Source: Ctena decussata (Eukaryota > Mollusca > Bivalvia > Lucinida > Lucinidae). Taken from it: a stretch of 64,000 nucleotides of DNA. The DNA is taken from assembly GCA_963989385.1 (NCBI GenBank), contig OZ022500.1:113129842-113193841 (forward strand). Direction: 5' to 3'. Position numbers and translations under genes: made by a program. This document shows positions 22,811 through 35,137 of this stretch, in pieces. Each line of letters begins with the position of its first letter. The first letter of the stretch is position 1. Below the pieces are notes generated by a model. The model ran no database searches and was not told where the DNA came from. It saw only the letters and a list, made by a program, of their open reading frames with translations.

Positions 22811-23165
22811 TTAACCTTATTGCACTCAGAACGGCCAAAACTCTATGGAGTTTTGGCCATTCTGAGAGCAATAGGGTTAAGGCATATGGGTACAGTTCCT
22901 TGTTTTTCTGCAATTTTTATGATTTCTTGTTAGCTTCCCTAGACATGCAGCCCTTCTAAATTGGGGTCTTTGCTTAAAGGAAAGAATTTGCTCATGGAGG
23001 AGAATTTTTTTCCTATAAGGATTGATCCTTATTGAGAAGGGAGACAAAAAGTAAAAATGGCAGAGTGGCTTCCCCTGAAAGAATTTCCATTCATCTTAAC
23101 CCTTTTGCACTCATAATGGCCAAAACTCTATGGAGTTTTGGCTGTTTTGAGTACAATAGGGTTAA
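22811..23165. repeat. Three head-to-tail TTAA-bounded elements
   Basis: 22811-22880 and 23096-23165 are two copies of one 70-bp palindrome (GGCCAAAACTCTATGGAGTTTTGG centre), each with TTAA at both ends. Between them, 22877-23099, sits a family K element sharing both TTAAs. Arrangement TTAA-P-TTAA-K-TTAA-P-TTAA. TTAA is the piggyBac target; assignment by that alone is tentative. Exon 11 begins 27 bp later. Confidence 0.78.
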
Positions 23166-23191
23166 AGATATAATATGTACATTTTCTATAG

Positions 23192-23392
23192 TTGTTGACT
23201 GCCAAGCTGAAAGCCTACCCACAGGATCAAGAGAGTTACCAACGACATCGGACACCACAAACCTGGGAGGTGTTGAGTTTGATTTCCAGTGTAAAGATGG
23301 CTATAGTGTGATGGGCTGCAGTGAAGCTGGCAACCAGCAGTTCACTTGTAAGGAGAATGGCAGATGGAGTATTGGTTCCCTGCATTGTCAAG
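23192..23392 (+). CDS. Exon 11: Sushi/CCP domain
   Basis: Phase 1-1, 201 nt, between attttctatag and gtaaacaa. It reads VDCQAESLPTGSREL, then GGVEFDFQCKDGYSVMGC, FTCKENGRWS and a LHCQG end. It matches a Sushi module (C...FxC-x-xGY...FTC-x-x-G-xW...C) with one extra cysteine in the middle. It starts 27 bp after a TTAA-bounded palindromic MITE at 23096-23165. Confidence 0.88.
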
Positions 23393-23509
23393 GTAAACAA
23401 TCATATTTGGGCCTTATTATGAGAAAAGATGTCTCAGGGTATATATGACCAGGCAAGACTTAGATAAGCCAGCACACCTCTGTCTGTTCATACTGATTAC
23501 AGTGTTCCA

Positions 23510-23897
23510 GATAAGAAGGGATAACGGTGAAAATTTTGAGTTAATATTTTTGAGCCGTGACACAACAAAAACAACAAACTGGCAGGTGCACCCATTGATG
23601 ACTCAGATCGGCCTGGAAATCCACCCAGTCTGATCAGAGTCTTTGCTATTGGCTTAAATGGTAGCTAAGGGTCTAAACAAGCTGCATGCGGACAGTGAAG
23701 ACTCTAATCAGACTGGGTGAATACCCAGGCTGAGCTTAGTCTTCCCTGAGTGCACATGCCACTTTGTTGGTTTTGTAGTAAAACATGCCTTGTGACCCTC
23801 ATTAGAATGGCCTTGCTAAGACAGTTCAAATTAAGGCTCACAATATATGTTTTCATTTAGAAATGAGAGAAATTGTCTCAAAATTATCCTCAAAACC
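23510..23897. repeat. Family F MITE split by a family G MITE
   Basis: Left end CAGTGTTCCAGATAAGAAGGG is the family F terminus. The family F centre ('gtgaccctcattagaatggccttgctaag') and right arm resume after 23783. The interior 23551-23783 is a family G copy starting TGAGCCGTGACACAACAAAA. Confidence 0.7.
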
Positions 23898-24748
23898 CCG
23901 CCCCCCTTTACTTGCAGCTCTGTGATTAGATCTGCTGCTTTCCATTATACTATATAGATTTTTCACAGTTCATAAGTTAGTTGATGCACACAGGGATGAC
24001 TTTGATGAGCTTGCATGGATGTACAGGCTGTTCAGATAGTAGCTATTTCCAGATCTCCTGACTTATGGCGTGGCTCATATCAAACAGCATTTACTTGTGT
24101 TTTGAATACTCTATTGTGCTTAAATATTGGGACACCTAAAACCAATAATTTTCTATTTGGGACAAATGGAAAAATAATGGTTTTAGATATCCCAATACTT
24201 TTAGCACTCTAGGGTAAATAAATTGTTTTATACTTACAGCACAGATCATATCAAACAGCACTTATTCACAATCATTTTCTAGTGTTTTGAATACATGTTA
24301 ATAGACTGTTTTATTCATAAAGATCCCTATTTGGCTGTCCAGGCCTATTTATTGTAACAAGTCAACTTTATCCATCTTTAAAGAATTTTTCTAGGATTCC
24401 TAGTACATGGATGGAATGGTTGCAATTCTTGCATAAATTGTTGCTGTAGAACCTTTGTTCACTAGGGACAACTTCCACCAGACATCACATGGATAGCCTC
24501 AAATGATTGTGTTAAATGTTTGATTATTCTTTCAGCAGTTGTAGTATATATCATGCAATTTGTAGAAATATACCACAGTCGGGCAGTAGACCTTTCCGAG
24601 CCACACCCAGAATGTCACTCAACAGACACCTGATAGTATATAACTGACCAATGTAGTGACAACTTAGCATGTGACAAAGCCCCCACAAACAAAATCCCAA
24701 GTGTTAAATCTCCCACAATAAGTCCGTAATTTACTTGCAGTTAAAGAC
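23898..24748. other. Intron stretch with one small palindrome
   Basis: 24105-24211 is a foldback (AATATTGGGACACCTAAAACC with inverse GGTTTTAGATATCCCAATA). It is flanked by a direct repeat of 'atatcaaacagca..tta' and 'tgttttgaatac' (24076-24110 and 24246-24296). Nothing else recognised. Confidence 0.5.
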
Positions 24749-25066
24749 AGGACTTCTCTCTCTTCCGGGGTGTGTGGTTCATAGCAGTAGCATATGTTAC
24801 CTGTACAGGTAAAGGTGTGAAAATTTATTCAACCAATAATCACCAGTTATAACATTTTCATTGGCTGACTGGAGGTGTTGACTCTATGTGATCAAGAGGC
24901 AAAATGACACTGTTCTGTTCTGTTTCAGTTCTCGTAACGACATTCCCCAAATGGCTCAGCCGTACTTAACCATGGTTGCACACATCGGGTGCCCAGTGTC
25001 CGTACATGAATGACACTGTGGAAGTTAATCCTTCTTATATAGAACATACTACTCCTGTCTTTAATG
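24749..25066 (-). repeat. Family J repeat, copy 2 (inverted)
   Basis: Reverse complement of 3225-3575: GACAGGACTTCTC at the left, then CAGGTAAAGGTGTGAAAATTT, TTGGCTGACTGGAGGTGTTGA and ACTCCTGTCTTTAA at the right. Its acceptor-side end is about 120 bp before exon 12. Confidence 0.8.
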
Positions 25067-25185
25067 AAGATAAGCATGCATACCTGTTTAAAGTAGGCGC
25101 AACTTTGGAAAGGTTTATACTGGTAAGGTAATACGGCTTCCATGTGTGTTTTTGGTCTAAGCTTGATGTTTTTGTCTCATTTCAG

Positions 25186-25377
25186 CCCAGCAAAACATTG
25201 ACCCAGGTACCCCTGGGGGTGCGAGACAGGTGGCCTCTAGCTATGAGACAGGGAGTGTGGTGACTTTTGAATGCTTACAGGAAGGATATGCTCCCAGCCC
25301 TGTTTCATCGATTATCTCTGCGTATTCGTCAGTGCTAGGGCAGCCAGTCTGGAGTGACCCTATACCTGTCTGTAAAG
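25186..25377 (+). CDS. Exon 12: diverged Sushi-like module
   Basis: Phase 1-1, 192 nt, between tctcatttcag and gtaagtta. It reads AQQNIDPGTPGGARQVA, then TGSVVTFECLQEGYAPSP and PVWSDPIPVCKG. The central VTFECxxGY and the terminal W-S-D-P-I-P-x-C are Sushi-like, but the first and third cysteines are missing. Either the fold has lost a disulfide or the module is relic-like. The frame is intact. Confidence 0.82.
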
Positions 25378-25424
25378 GTAAGTTACCATAATGTCCCTAA
25401 ATACTGTTAAAGAGTACTTAATAT

Positions 25425-25665
25425 GTGGGGATTCACCTTCTAGGGAAGCAACTCTTCAGTTTTCATTTTTGCCTTCCTTTTTAATGGGGTCAGATCTCAA
25501 AAGAATAATTTGCTCCTGTAGGAGCAAATTCTTTTCTTTAAGAGTAGACCCCTGCTTGGGGTCTTGGAAAGGTTTCTACCAAAGAAGCAAACAGGAAGTC
25601 ACAAAAGTTGTCTCCCTTTATAAATATGGCAAAAAAAAAAAAATAGAGGTAAATCCATTCACCTA
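25425..25665. repeat. Family K MITE copy
   Basis: Core ATTTGCTCCTGTAGGAGCAAAT is a perfect palindrome inside 'aataatttgctcctgtaggagcaaattcttttcttt'. Ends 'gaggtaaatccattcacct'. Confidence 0.7.
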
Positions 25666-25680
25666 AAATCTAAATAAAAA

Positions 25681-26215
25681 TGGGGGGGGGGCATATAGTA
25701 TCACCGCTGTCCGTCCGTACGTAGCGTACGTACGAAATGGTTTTCCTTCAATATCTTTTGAAAGCATTGGTGTATTGAATTCATATTTCATACACAGCTA
25801 TATAATCATAAAATACAGGTCAAGTTCCATGTTGGGTAAAATATGTCGATTATTGTGGGAGTTATGGCCCTTTTTCGACTTCATTTCATACAATAATGGT
25901 TTCCGTTTGTTAGTTTTTGAAAAGTTACTTGTTTCTAGGCTATTTCTTTTGGAAAGTTGCATGGCATCCATTTCTGCGATAAGATACAGAATGTCATCAC
26001 ATATCAGTCATGATCCCCCCCCCCCCCTCCATCACTTCTCTTGATCCAAGAAGCACAATGCATCTGCCCAAGGAAAACAATAAAACATGTACCACAGAAG
26101 TCTGCCGTTGTGAACCTAGTTTTGCTACTGCTACAAGTGCCTGTACCTTAAACAAGGCGCCATCTTACTTAGGGCACTAGGCGGGGGCATCCGTGTCGTA
26201 TGGACACATTTCTAG
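25681..26215 (+). repeat. CGTCC-type repeat (GGGGGCATATAGTATCACC start)
   Basis: Begins with a poly-G run and CATATAGTATCACCGCTGTCC, a GTCCGTCCGTACG tract, and core text 'gttatggccctttttcgacttcat'. Ends GCGGGGGCATCCGTGTCG-TATGGACACATTTCTAGTT. Same design as other CGTCC repeats here. A frame at 25775-26044 is incidental. Confidence 0.65.
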
Positions 26216-26316
26216 TTCTTTTTCTATATAAAGCTCAAAGAAATGCGAATTTTAGACTCGCAGTGGTTTAAAGGCAGCTAATGGTACATTTTTGCCGAAC
26301 GCTCAGCACAGACTTC

Positions 26317-29300
26317 TTTTTAGCTCACCTGAGCCTTTAGGCTCATAGGTGAGCTTATAGTATAGCCAGGCATCCGCCGTCCGTCCGTCGTCCGTCCGTC
26401 AACATTTTCAAACATCTTCTCCTCTGAAACCACTGGGCCGATTGAAGCCATATTTCATATGGAGCTTACCTAGGTTGGGGGAACGAAAGTTTGTTCCGGG
26501 TATCTGGGTCACATGACCAAGATGGCCGCCACGCCCATATATGGTAAAAACCCTTCAAAAATCTTCTTCTCCAGAACCAAAAGGCCGATGACCTTGAAAC
26601 TTGGTATGTAGCATCGGGCATGCGGGCCTATCATAGTTTGTACAAATGATGACCTTGCGTTGACCTCGACCTAATTTACGGCATGGTCAACTTTGGTACG
26701 TTAGGCTTTTATATGGGAAAACGCTTAAACAGTGGATTTCTCAGAAACTATTTAAGTCTAAGGTACTATACTTGGTATACATGGTCGACTAAAGACCAGA
26801 TTAAGATATTATGTCACTAAAGGTCAAGGTCATTCTGTCGGACCATCCGTCGTCAAGATTTTCAAACATCTTCTCCTCTGAAACCACTGGGCCGATTGAA
26901 GCCAAATTTCATATGGAGTCTCAGTGGGATCGGGGAACGAAAGTTTATACCCGGGGTCTGGGTCACTTGACCAAGATGGCCGCCATGCCCATATATGGTA
27001 AAAACCCTTCAAAAATCTTCTTCTCCAGAACCAAAAGGCCTATGACCTTGAAACTTGGTATGTAGCATTGAGCATGCGAGCCCATCATAGTTTATACAAA
27101 TCATGACCTTGCATTGACCTTGACCTAATTTACGGCATGATCAACTTTATTACGTTAGGCTTTTATATGGGAAAACGCTTAAACAGTGGATTTCTCAGAA
27201 ACTATTTAAGTCTAAGGTACAATACTTGGTATACATGGTCGACTAAATGACCAGATTAAGATATTATGTCACTAAAGGTCAAGGTCATTCCGTCGGACCA
27301 TCCGTCATCAAGATTTTTAAACATCTCCTCTGAAACCGCTGGGCCAATTGAAGCCATATTTCATATAGAGTCTCAGTGGGATGGGGGAAAGAATTTTTAC
27401 CCGGGGTCTGGGTCACATGACCAAGATGGCCGCCATGCCCATATATGGTAAAAACCCTTCAAAAATCTTCTTCTCCAGAACCAAAAGGCCTATGACCTTG
27501 AAACTTGGTATGTAGCATCGGGCATGTGGGCCCATCATAGTTTATACAAATCATGACCTTGCATTGACCTTGACCTAATTTACGGCATGGTCAACTTTAT
27601 TACGTTTGGCTTTTATATGGGAAAACGCTTAAACAGTGGATTTTTCAGAAACTATTTAAGTCTAAGGTACAATACTTGGTATACATGGTCGACTAAATGA
27701 CCAGATGAAGATATAATGTCACTAAAGGTCAAGGTCATTCCATCGGACCATCCGTCGTCAAGATTTTCAAACATCTTCTCCTCTGAAACCACTGGGCCGA
27801 TTGAAACAAAATTTCATATGGAGTCTCAGTGGGATGGGGGAACTAACGTTTTTACCCGGGGTCTGGGTCACATGACCAAGATGGCCGCCATGCCCATATA
27901 TGGTAAAAACCCTTCAAAAATCTTCTTCTCCAGAACCAAAAGGCCTATGACCTTGAAACTTGGTATGTAGCATCGAGCATGTGGGCCCATCATAATTTAT
28001 ACAAATCATGACCTTGCATTGACCTTGACCTAATTTACGGCATGGTCAACTTTATTACATTTGGCTTTTATATGGGAAATTACTTAAACAGTGGATTTCT
28101 CAGAAACTATTTAAGTCTAAGGTACAATACTTGGTATACATGGTCGACTAAATGACCAGATGAAGATATTATGTCACTTAAGGTCAAGGTCATTCCGTCG
28201 GACCATCCGTCGTCAAGTTTTTCAAACATCTTCTCCTCTGAAACCACTGGTCTGATTGAAGCCAAATTTCATATGGAGTCTCAGTAGGATAGGGGAACGA
28301 AAGTTAATACCCAGGGTCTGGGTCACATGACCAAGATGGCCGCCATGCCCATATATGGTAAAAACCCTTCAAAACTCTTCTTCTCCAGAACCAAAAGGCC
28401 TATGACCTTGAAACTTGGTAAGTAGCATCGGGCAGGCCGGCTTATCCTAGTTTATACAAATCATGACCTTGCTTTGACCTTGATCTAATTTACGGCATGG
28501 TCAGCTTTGGTACGTTAGGCTTTCATATGGGAAAACCCTTAAACAGTGGATTTCTCAGAATCTATTTAAGTCTAAGGTACAATATGTTGTATACATGGTC
28601 GACCAAATGACCAGATGAAGATATCATGTCTATCAAGGTCAAGGTCATTCCGTCCGACAATCCGTCGTCAAGATTTTCAAACATCTTCTCATCTGAAACC
28701 ACTGGGGAGATTGAAGCCAAATTTCATATGGAGTCTCAGTGGGATGGAGGAACGAAAGTTTATACCCGGGATCTGGGTCACATGACCAAGATGGCCGCCA
28801 TGCTCATATATGGTAAAAAACTTTCAAAAATCGTCTCCTCCAGAACCAAAAGGCCTATGACCTTGAAACTTGGTATGTAGCTTTGGGCATGTGGGCCCAT
28901 CATAGTTTATACAAATGATGACCTTGCTTTGACCTTGACCTTATTTACAACATGGTCACTTTTGGTATATTAGGCTTTTATATGGGATAACACTTATACA
29001 GTGGATTTTTCAGGAACTATTTAAGTGTAAGGTACAATATGTGGTATATATGGTTAACTAAATGACCAGATTAAGATGTTATATCACTGAAGGTCAAGGT
29101 CATTTTGTCGGTCTGTCTGTCATCAAGATTTTCAAACATCTCCTCTGAAACCACTGGGGAGATTGAAGCCAAATTTCATATGGTGTGTCAGTGGGATAGG
29201 GGAACTAAAGTTTATACCCGGGGTCTGGGTCACATGACCAAGAAAGCCGCCATGCCCGTATATGGTAAAAACCCTTCGAAAATCTTCTTCTCCAGAACCA

Positions 29301-30558
29301 AAAGGCCTATGACCTTGACACTTGGTATGTAGCATCGGGCATGCGGGCCCATCATAGTTTATACAAATGATGACCTTGTGTTGACCTTGACCTAATTTAC
29401 GACATGGTCAACTTTGGTACATTAGGCGTTTATATGGGAAAACGCTTATACAGTGGATTTCTCAGAAACTATTTAAGTCTAAGGTACAATACGTGGTATA
29501 TATGGTCAACTAAATGACCAGATGAAGATCTGTCACTGAAGGTCAAGGTCATTTTGTAGGTCTGTCCGTCATCATGATTTTCAAAACATCTTCTCCTCTG
29601 AAACCACTGGTCTGATTGAAGCTAAATTTCATATGGAGTCTTAAGTGTGATCGGGGAATAAAAGTTTGTTCTTGGGGTCTTGTCCAAGATTGCCACCTTG
29701 CCCGTATATGGTAAAAACCCTTCAAAATCTTCTTCTCCAGAACCAAAAGGCGTATGACCTTGAAACTTGGTATGTATCTTTGGGCACTCAAGCCCATCAT
29801 AGTTTATACAAATGATCGTGCGTTGACCTTGACCTAATTTATGACACTGTCAACTTTGGTACATTATGTAAGCTTTTATATGGGAAAATGCTTAAACAGT
29901 GGATTTTTCAGAAACTATTTAAGTCTAAGGTGCAATATTTGGTGTATATGGTTGATTAAATGACCAGATGAAGATATGGTAAAGGTCATTCTTTGACTTT
30001 TGTACAAGGTCATTGAGATTCTGTCACCCGTCAACATTTTCAAACATCTTCTCAGAGGCCACTAGGGTCAGTTGAAGCCATATTTCATATGGAGCTTCAC
30101 CGGCTTAAAGGAACCATAGTTTGTACTTGACCAAGATGGCCACCATGCCCATATATGGTAAAAACTCTTCAAACGTCTTTTTCTCGAGAACCAAAAGGCC
30201 TATAACCTTGGAACTTGGTACCGGTATGTATATATCATAGTTTATACAAATGATTATTGTATTTCATATGGAGCTTTAATACTGGGTCAAAGGAATCAAA
30301 GTTTGTTCAGATGGTCATGGTCACATGAACATGGTGGCCGCCACGCCCATATATGATAAAAACTCTTCAGAAATCTTTGTCCAGAACCAAAGGCCCAGTG
30401 ACCTTGTGGCTTGGTATATAGAATTGGGACTCAACATTAATCCCCAAGGGAGGGGGGTTATCTGCCCCTGCCCTGGTGCTATAAACATGTATAAAAGCAT
30501 TAAAATATATACCAGGACCAAGTGGCAGGTGAGCTACAGGACCATTGGTCCTCTGGTT
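26317..30558 (+). mobile_element. Family H element H3 with 455-bp tandem units
   Basis: Starts TTTTTAGCTCACCTGAGCC (hairpin GAGCCTTTAGGCTC) and 'cgccgtccgtccgtcgtccgtccgtc'. Ends CAGGTGAGCTACA, hairpin GGACCATTGGTCC, TCTGGTTTTTTT. The interior has about eight units of about 455 bp (starts near 26820, 27275, 27725, 28180, 28635, 29090, 29540, 29990). The recurrent 60-90-codon frames starting MSLKVKVI are by-products of the units. Confidence 0.85.
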
Positions 30559-30758
30559 TTTTTCTTTACAGAAGTCAACATATTTTGAGAATAATATTAT
30601 TCTTTTGAATGTGTCAGTGATTTTAAGTTGTAGGCTTTTTTTGTGATATATACACTTGACATGGACTTTGGATGACTACTTACAATTTTAGAATACGTTG
30701 GAAGTTGAGAGTATGGTCAAATACACTGATCAACTGCTACACTCGTTGTGAAAACATA

Positions 30759-30997
30759 TGAGCTGCCACACGACAAAACCAACAAGATGGCATTCGCACT
30801 CAGCAAAGACTTAGATCAGCCTGGGCATCTGCCCAGTCTGATCAGAGTCTTTGCTGAGTGCTTAAAGGTCAGCTAATGGTCTAAGCTACCTCCATGCTGA
30901 CAGCTAAGACTGATTAGACTGGGCGAATGCCCGGGCTGATTTGATTCTTTACTTGGCACTCATTGCACTTAGTTGAGTTTTGTTGTGTCGAGGCTCA
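30759..30997. repeat. Family G MITE abutting exon 13
   Basis: TGAGCTGCCACACGACAAAA at the left and TTTTGTTGTGTCGAGGCTCA at the right, with the paired CAGCCTGGGCATCTGCCCAG arms. It ends 22 bp before exon 13, so the branch point of intron 12 must be inside or at the edge of the repeat. Confidence 0.83.
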
Positions 30998-31019
30998 GTC
31001 TCCATTCACCTGTTTTCAG

Positions 31020-31256
31020 ATGTAACACCACCAATATTTAGCAACTGTCCATCAGACCCTATCTACCTGGAGTTCCTTCAACCTGCTTACTACCCAGAAC
31101 CTGTTGCCACTGACAACTCGGGTCAGCTGAAGTCTCTGGAAACCAACAACAAGTTTAGGCCAGGTGATACATTACAGACTCCAGAAGTAATCACCTATAC
31201 AGCTGTTGACTATGAAGGTCTTACTACATCATGCACTGTAACGCTTGAACCAAGAG
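31020..31256 (+). CDS. Exon 13: HYR domain
   Basis: Phase 1-1, 237 nt, between cctgttttcag and gtaagaaa. It begins DVTPPIFSNCPSDPIYLE and includes PEPVATDNSG, TYTAVDYEGLTTSC and TVTLEPRG. D-x-TPP-x-x-x-NCP, the P-x-ATDNSG motif and the A-x-D-x-x-G-x-x-x-SC ending are hallmarks of hyalin repeat (HYR) domains, immunoglobulin-like adhesion folds. Exon 14 has exactly the same length. The acceptor is 23 bp after a family G MITE (30759-30997). Confidence 0.93.
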
Positions 31257-31291
31257 GTAAGAAAGGAAAAAGCCAGTGGATATTTCTTAAT

Positions 31292-31529
31292 TGAGCCCTA
31301 ACACAAGAAACCAACAAACTGGTTGTGTGCCATGTGCAGACTGAAATCAGCCTGGGCATCAGCCCAGACTGATCACAGTCTTTGCTTTGCACTTAAAGGA
31401 TAGTTAAGAGTCTAAGTTACCTCCATGTGGACAGGGAAGCCTCTGATCAGACTGGGCAGATGCCCAGGCTGATCTGGGTAATCACTTGGTGCATATGCCA
31501 CTTTGTTTGTTTTGTCGTGTCACGGCTCA
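31292..31529. repeat. Family G MITE, 35 bp after exon 13
   Basis: TGAGCCCTAACACAAGAAAC start and TGTCACGGCTCA end. Exon 13 (HYR) thus has family G copies on both sides. Confidence 0.82.
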
Positions 31530-31879
31530 TATCTTAGTTCTCTGCATGAGAGAACACTTGCTATTATAGGTAGCAAGTGATAAATTCATTTTAAAGATTG
31601 TAGCCTCTCAGAACTGCCTCAGTGAGGTCATTCTTGTTCACAACATACATATGAGCCAGTCTCTGTAAAAACAGGGCTTAATGACATGAAATAAGGATTG
31701 AAATAATTGCATCACTGAAAAGTATTAGCTTTTCTAAACATTTCCTGAAAATTTCATATGGTTACCATTATTTATTACTGAGATATAGTCTTTAGAATCA
31801 TACAGGTAGTGCAGTTTCTTTATATGATATTATTAACGTCATGCAAGTATGTTTTGACGTCAACATCATTACGTTTGAA

Positions 31880-32605
31880 CAGTGTCTATTCTATAAACTG
31901 AAAATGAGGGGGATTTTCCCCCCTCCATCTAAAAAATAGGGGGGATTTTCAAAAAATAGGGGGGACAATTTTCGAACAGACAGAAAACATTTAGCTCATA
32001 AAACAGACATTTACACATTTATTCCTGTCCAAGACTATACAGTAATCTGAACTGACTTTAGACTTTAGACATTTATTCCTGTCCAAGACTATACAGTAAT
32101 ATCTTAACTGACCTGCTTTACCCAGTTTGAAATCGATATTCCTGTTCTAAATCCTATCATATTCCAGTTACATATTTTCTGAGTTGATTTGAAGGTTTTA
32201 GTCTTATATCTAAGTATTTCAATGGGTTTACAGTGATTATTTTGCTGATACATAGTTTTTCAGCGATTTATAAATTTCCACCGCTGGTATGCTAAGCTAG
32301 GTGCGGGTTACGCATCTTACCCACTCTCTAATGGAATTCCCTCCGGTATTTCGTCGAACCCGTGAAGTCAAGGGAAGCTACTCTAATGGACATAATATGG
32401 CGAAAACAACTTAGGCAATGATGGCTTGATGCCTTTTTATTCAAAACTGCGGTATTTTCTGTGAGGCAAGAGTAAATTCTTGGTATTGGGACGTTTTCAT
32501 TGTTTATTTTTTACGTGGGACTGTCACGCATTCGGTCTGAATTTATGCGGGATATGAGAAAAATTAGCGTGGATCCCGCAATCGCGCATCCTAGAATAGA
32601 CACTG
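31880..32605. mobile_element. 726-bp TIR element with 6-bp duplication
   Basis: Ends CAGTGTCTATTCTA and complement TAGAATAGACACTG. TTTGAA occurs directly outside on both sides (31874-31879, 32606-32611). CAGTG ends are of hAT type but the duplication is 6 bp. The interior has a direct repeat 'gtccaagactatacagtaat' (32029, 32081). No ORF of note. Confidence 0.75.
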
Positions 32606-33072
32606 TTTGAATGCCCTTTCTGTGCTTGTTACACAAAATAACTCTTGCAAAAAATGTGTTTGTTCACTTTCAATGTGTATTTCATAGCACACACATGGCA
32701 ATCTTCATGATTTAACATTCTTCCTCAAATGATAGGTCTTTATGATGGTATACCATCTGTTTTCAAGGCTTTGGGGTTGCCATGGAATAAGGGTTGTCAT
32801 GGCAACATATGTCATATTTATGACTGGACTCTGTCTGAATTCATAGGCTTTCTGTTATATCTCAACCCTTAAAGTGTTTTCATGTGAATAGATAGAGGTC
32901 CAAAAAATCATTAATTTTGGTGTTTTTCATCTGTTCACAATGTAATTATTACTTTATGTCATTAAGCCCAGTTTTCACAGAGAACAGCACATGTATGTTT
33001 TAATGAGAGAAAAAAGATGACAACAAGAAATGGTTATCATTGTTTGGAACTCTTTGACACATTTGAATGATA

Positions 33073-34925
33073 CAGTACACGCAACGTGAAGACTAGATCT
33101 GACACGCTCTCGCGTGACACTTAAAATCGCGTGGAAGGGATTAAAATCAACGAGATTCTCTCGCAACTCTCACGCATTTCACACTAAACTTCCTCGCGTG
33201 TTTGAAAATCGCCACGTTCCACGCAAGAAAATTCCTCGCATCTCGCGTGAAATTCATAGAGTGGTGTATGCGAGAAACTTTCTCGCATCACGCGTGGAAT
33301 TTTGTCCAGGTAGGTACATGTACAGTAAATGCAAGTTTCTATACAAGTACATATACCTTTACAGACAAGGCACATGATTCGCAATGCATTTTTTTTTTCG
33401 GCGCTGATAACGGTTCAATTAATACATTGTAAGCGTGCGTGAAAAACCTAATTGATCGCATCCTCAACGCAAGTATTGTTTGACCGTACGGTATTTACAT
33501 TTACGAATTAAGGATGGGTTGATAAACAATCATGATCAGCGTAATTTGGTTGCAGTTATACGCGGCGAGTTAATTAGAGAGGCCTATGTTTGAAAGAATA
33601 TTGTTAATAGGTTAGTTAGTAAACGGAGTTCTTTCAAATTCTAGAATGATGACACAGACAAAAAAATTCACTCAGCCGGTAATAGCCCAATCCATGTCAA
33701 AACAGTCACAAAGATCAAAGCCTTTCGATCAGCTTTTGAACTCAAAGATATAGCCGCTAGTGGCACATGCCGAACTTTCTGATGTAAGAGCTCTCAAGTT
33801 TCCATTAATAGCGCACGCGACAACAATTACTTGATTAGCAAATGGGCTGTCTGAGCGGTGATTGACGTCCACTTATCCACTCTCTGAAATATGCAAATTT
33901 GTAAACCTGTTGGTTTGACGGCTAAAAAAATACGTCACAGCTGCATCCTCATAATCAGTTCATTCATGAAATATGGAAAATATGATTTTGCGTCGAGGGT
34001 CAATAGTCAAAGTGTTTGGATTTTAAAAATGCATCAAAATGAAGGAAAAATAAGAGGTGAGAAGTATTTTATTCCGATCTCCGCGTGGCAAAATCACATT
34101 ATCTATATGAAAAACGAAACTGATTCTGCTGCGCGGAAAAATTCTCAAAGTATTCTGACAAATAAACATAATATCTATATTCATATTTAGCGGTGACTGA
34201 ACGCATTCAGGGCCTTCGCCATAATAAAATGTGAAGACGGTAGCATTTGTTGAAATACGTAAACACAGCACGTTTATAGGTCAGTCTCGTGCCTTGACAT
34301 CAAAGGACGCCGCTAAGAGCACAAAATGGTGAAAGGAATCTTATTCCATACGCTGATAGTAAATATTAGGATCAGTCTGCGCAGTATTTAATACAATGCG
34401 ACAAACTGGTATGCTTTACGCGTGATAGCGTGAGCGGTTTACGCTGTCTATTTGTACGCACTTTCGGTTAATTCCGGAATGTCGGAAATTGCCGATCGTA
34501 ATTTTTGCAGCAAAAAAATTTTGAGTCGGCGCCAAAAAAGACCAGTCGGTTGGAAACCGGAATCACACAACTTTTTTTAGGCCCAATGTAAAAATATAAA
34601 TGAATTATCTGTACAACATACAGTAAAATGACCTGTGAAATTGACAGGAATCGTTAATCCTTTCCACTCGAAAACACGCGTCACGCGTGATTAAGTTTGG
34701 CGCTGATGACTCACCTGAGCATACATGGAGTTAATCCTTTCTCTCGAAAGTTGCGTGTCTCGCGTGAAAAGAAATTGTTTTCTCGCGAGTTTAACGTCAT
34801 GCATCTCGCGAGTCTCTCGCATCTCCCACGCATTTCACACGCAAAAACCCCACTAAACTTTCGTGGAAAAGATTAAAATTTCTCGCGAGAGCGTGTCAGA
34901 TCAAGTCTTCACGTTGCGTGTACTG
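33073..34925. mobile_element. 1.85-kb CpG-rich TIR element with TA flanks
   Basis: Left CAGTACACGCAACGTGAAGAC then GATCTGACACGCTCTCGCG; the right end carries the complement. TIRs of about 45 bp, TA on both sides. Subterminal zones are dense in TCTCGCG, ACGCGTG and CACGCAT words, unlike the AT-rich surroundings. Contains exact TCTCGCGAGA at 34881. Longest frames (33891-34190, 99 codons) match nothing I recognise. Probably non-autonomous. Confidence 0.8.
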
Positions 34926-35137
34926 TACAAAACAGTTTTCATGCTATGATCACACTGTTTAATTCTTGGTTGCTAAAAATTCATTTCAAGTTAGTAGATC
35001 ATCATTGGGAAGCTAGAAATAAAGCGAAGCAAAAGGCATGCTTCAAGGCGGACTTTCTGACAAAAAGTTTATTCTTTCAAAACAGAAATTAAAATAGATA
35101 TGAGGGCAAATACAGCATCATTTAATTGTAATTGTAG

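Noticed and set aside
26811..29332. Recurring 75-84-codon plus-strand frames starting MSLKVKVI
   Set aside because: They repeat with the 455-bp tandem unit of H3 and break in some units; no codon conservation or domain, so a by-product of the repeat.
33891..34190. 99-codon frame inside the CpG-rich TIR element as a transposase
   Set aside because: No DDE/D motif, no helix-turn-helix pattern and too short; no matching second exon seen.
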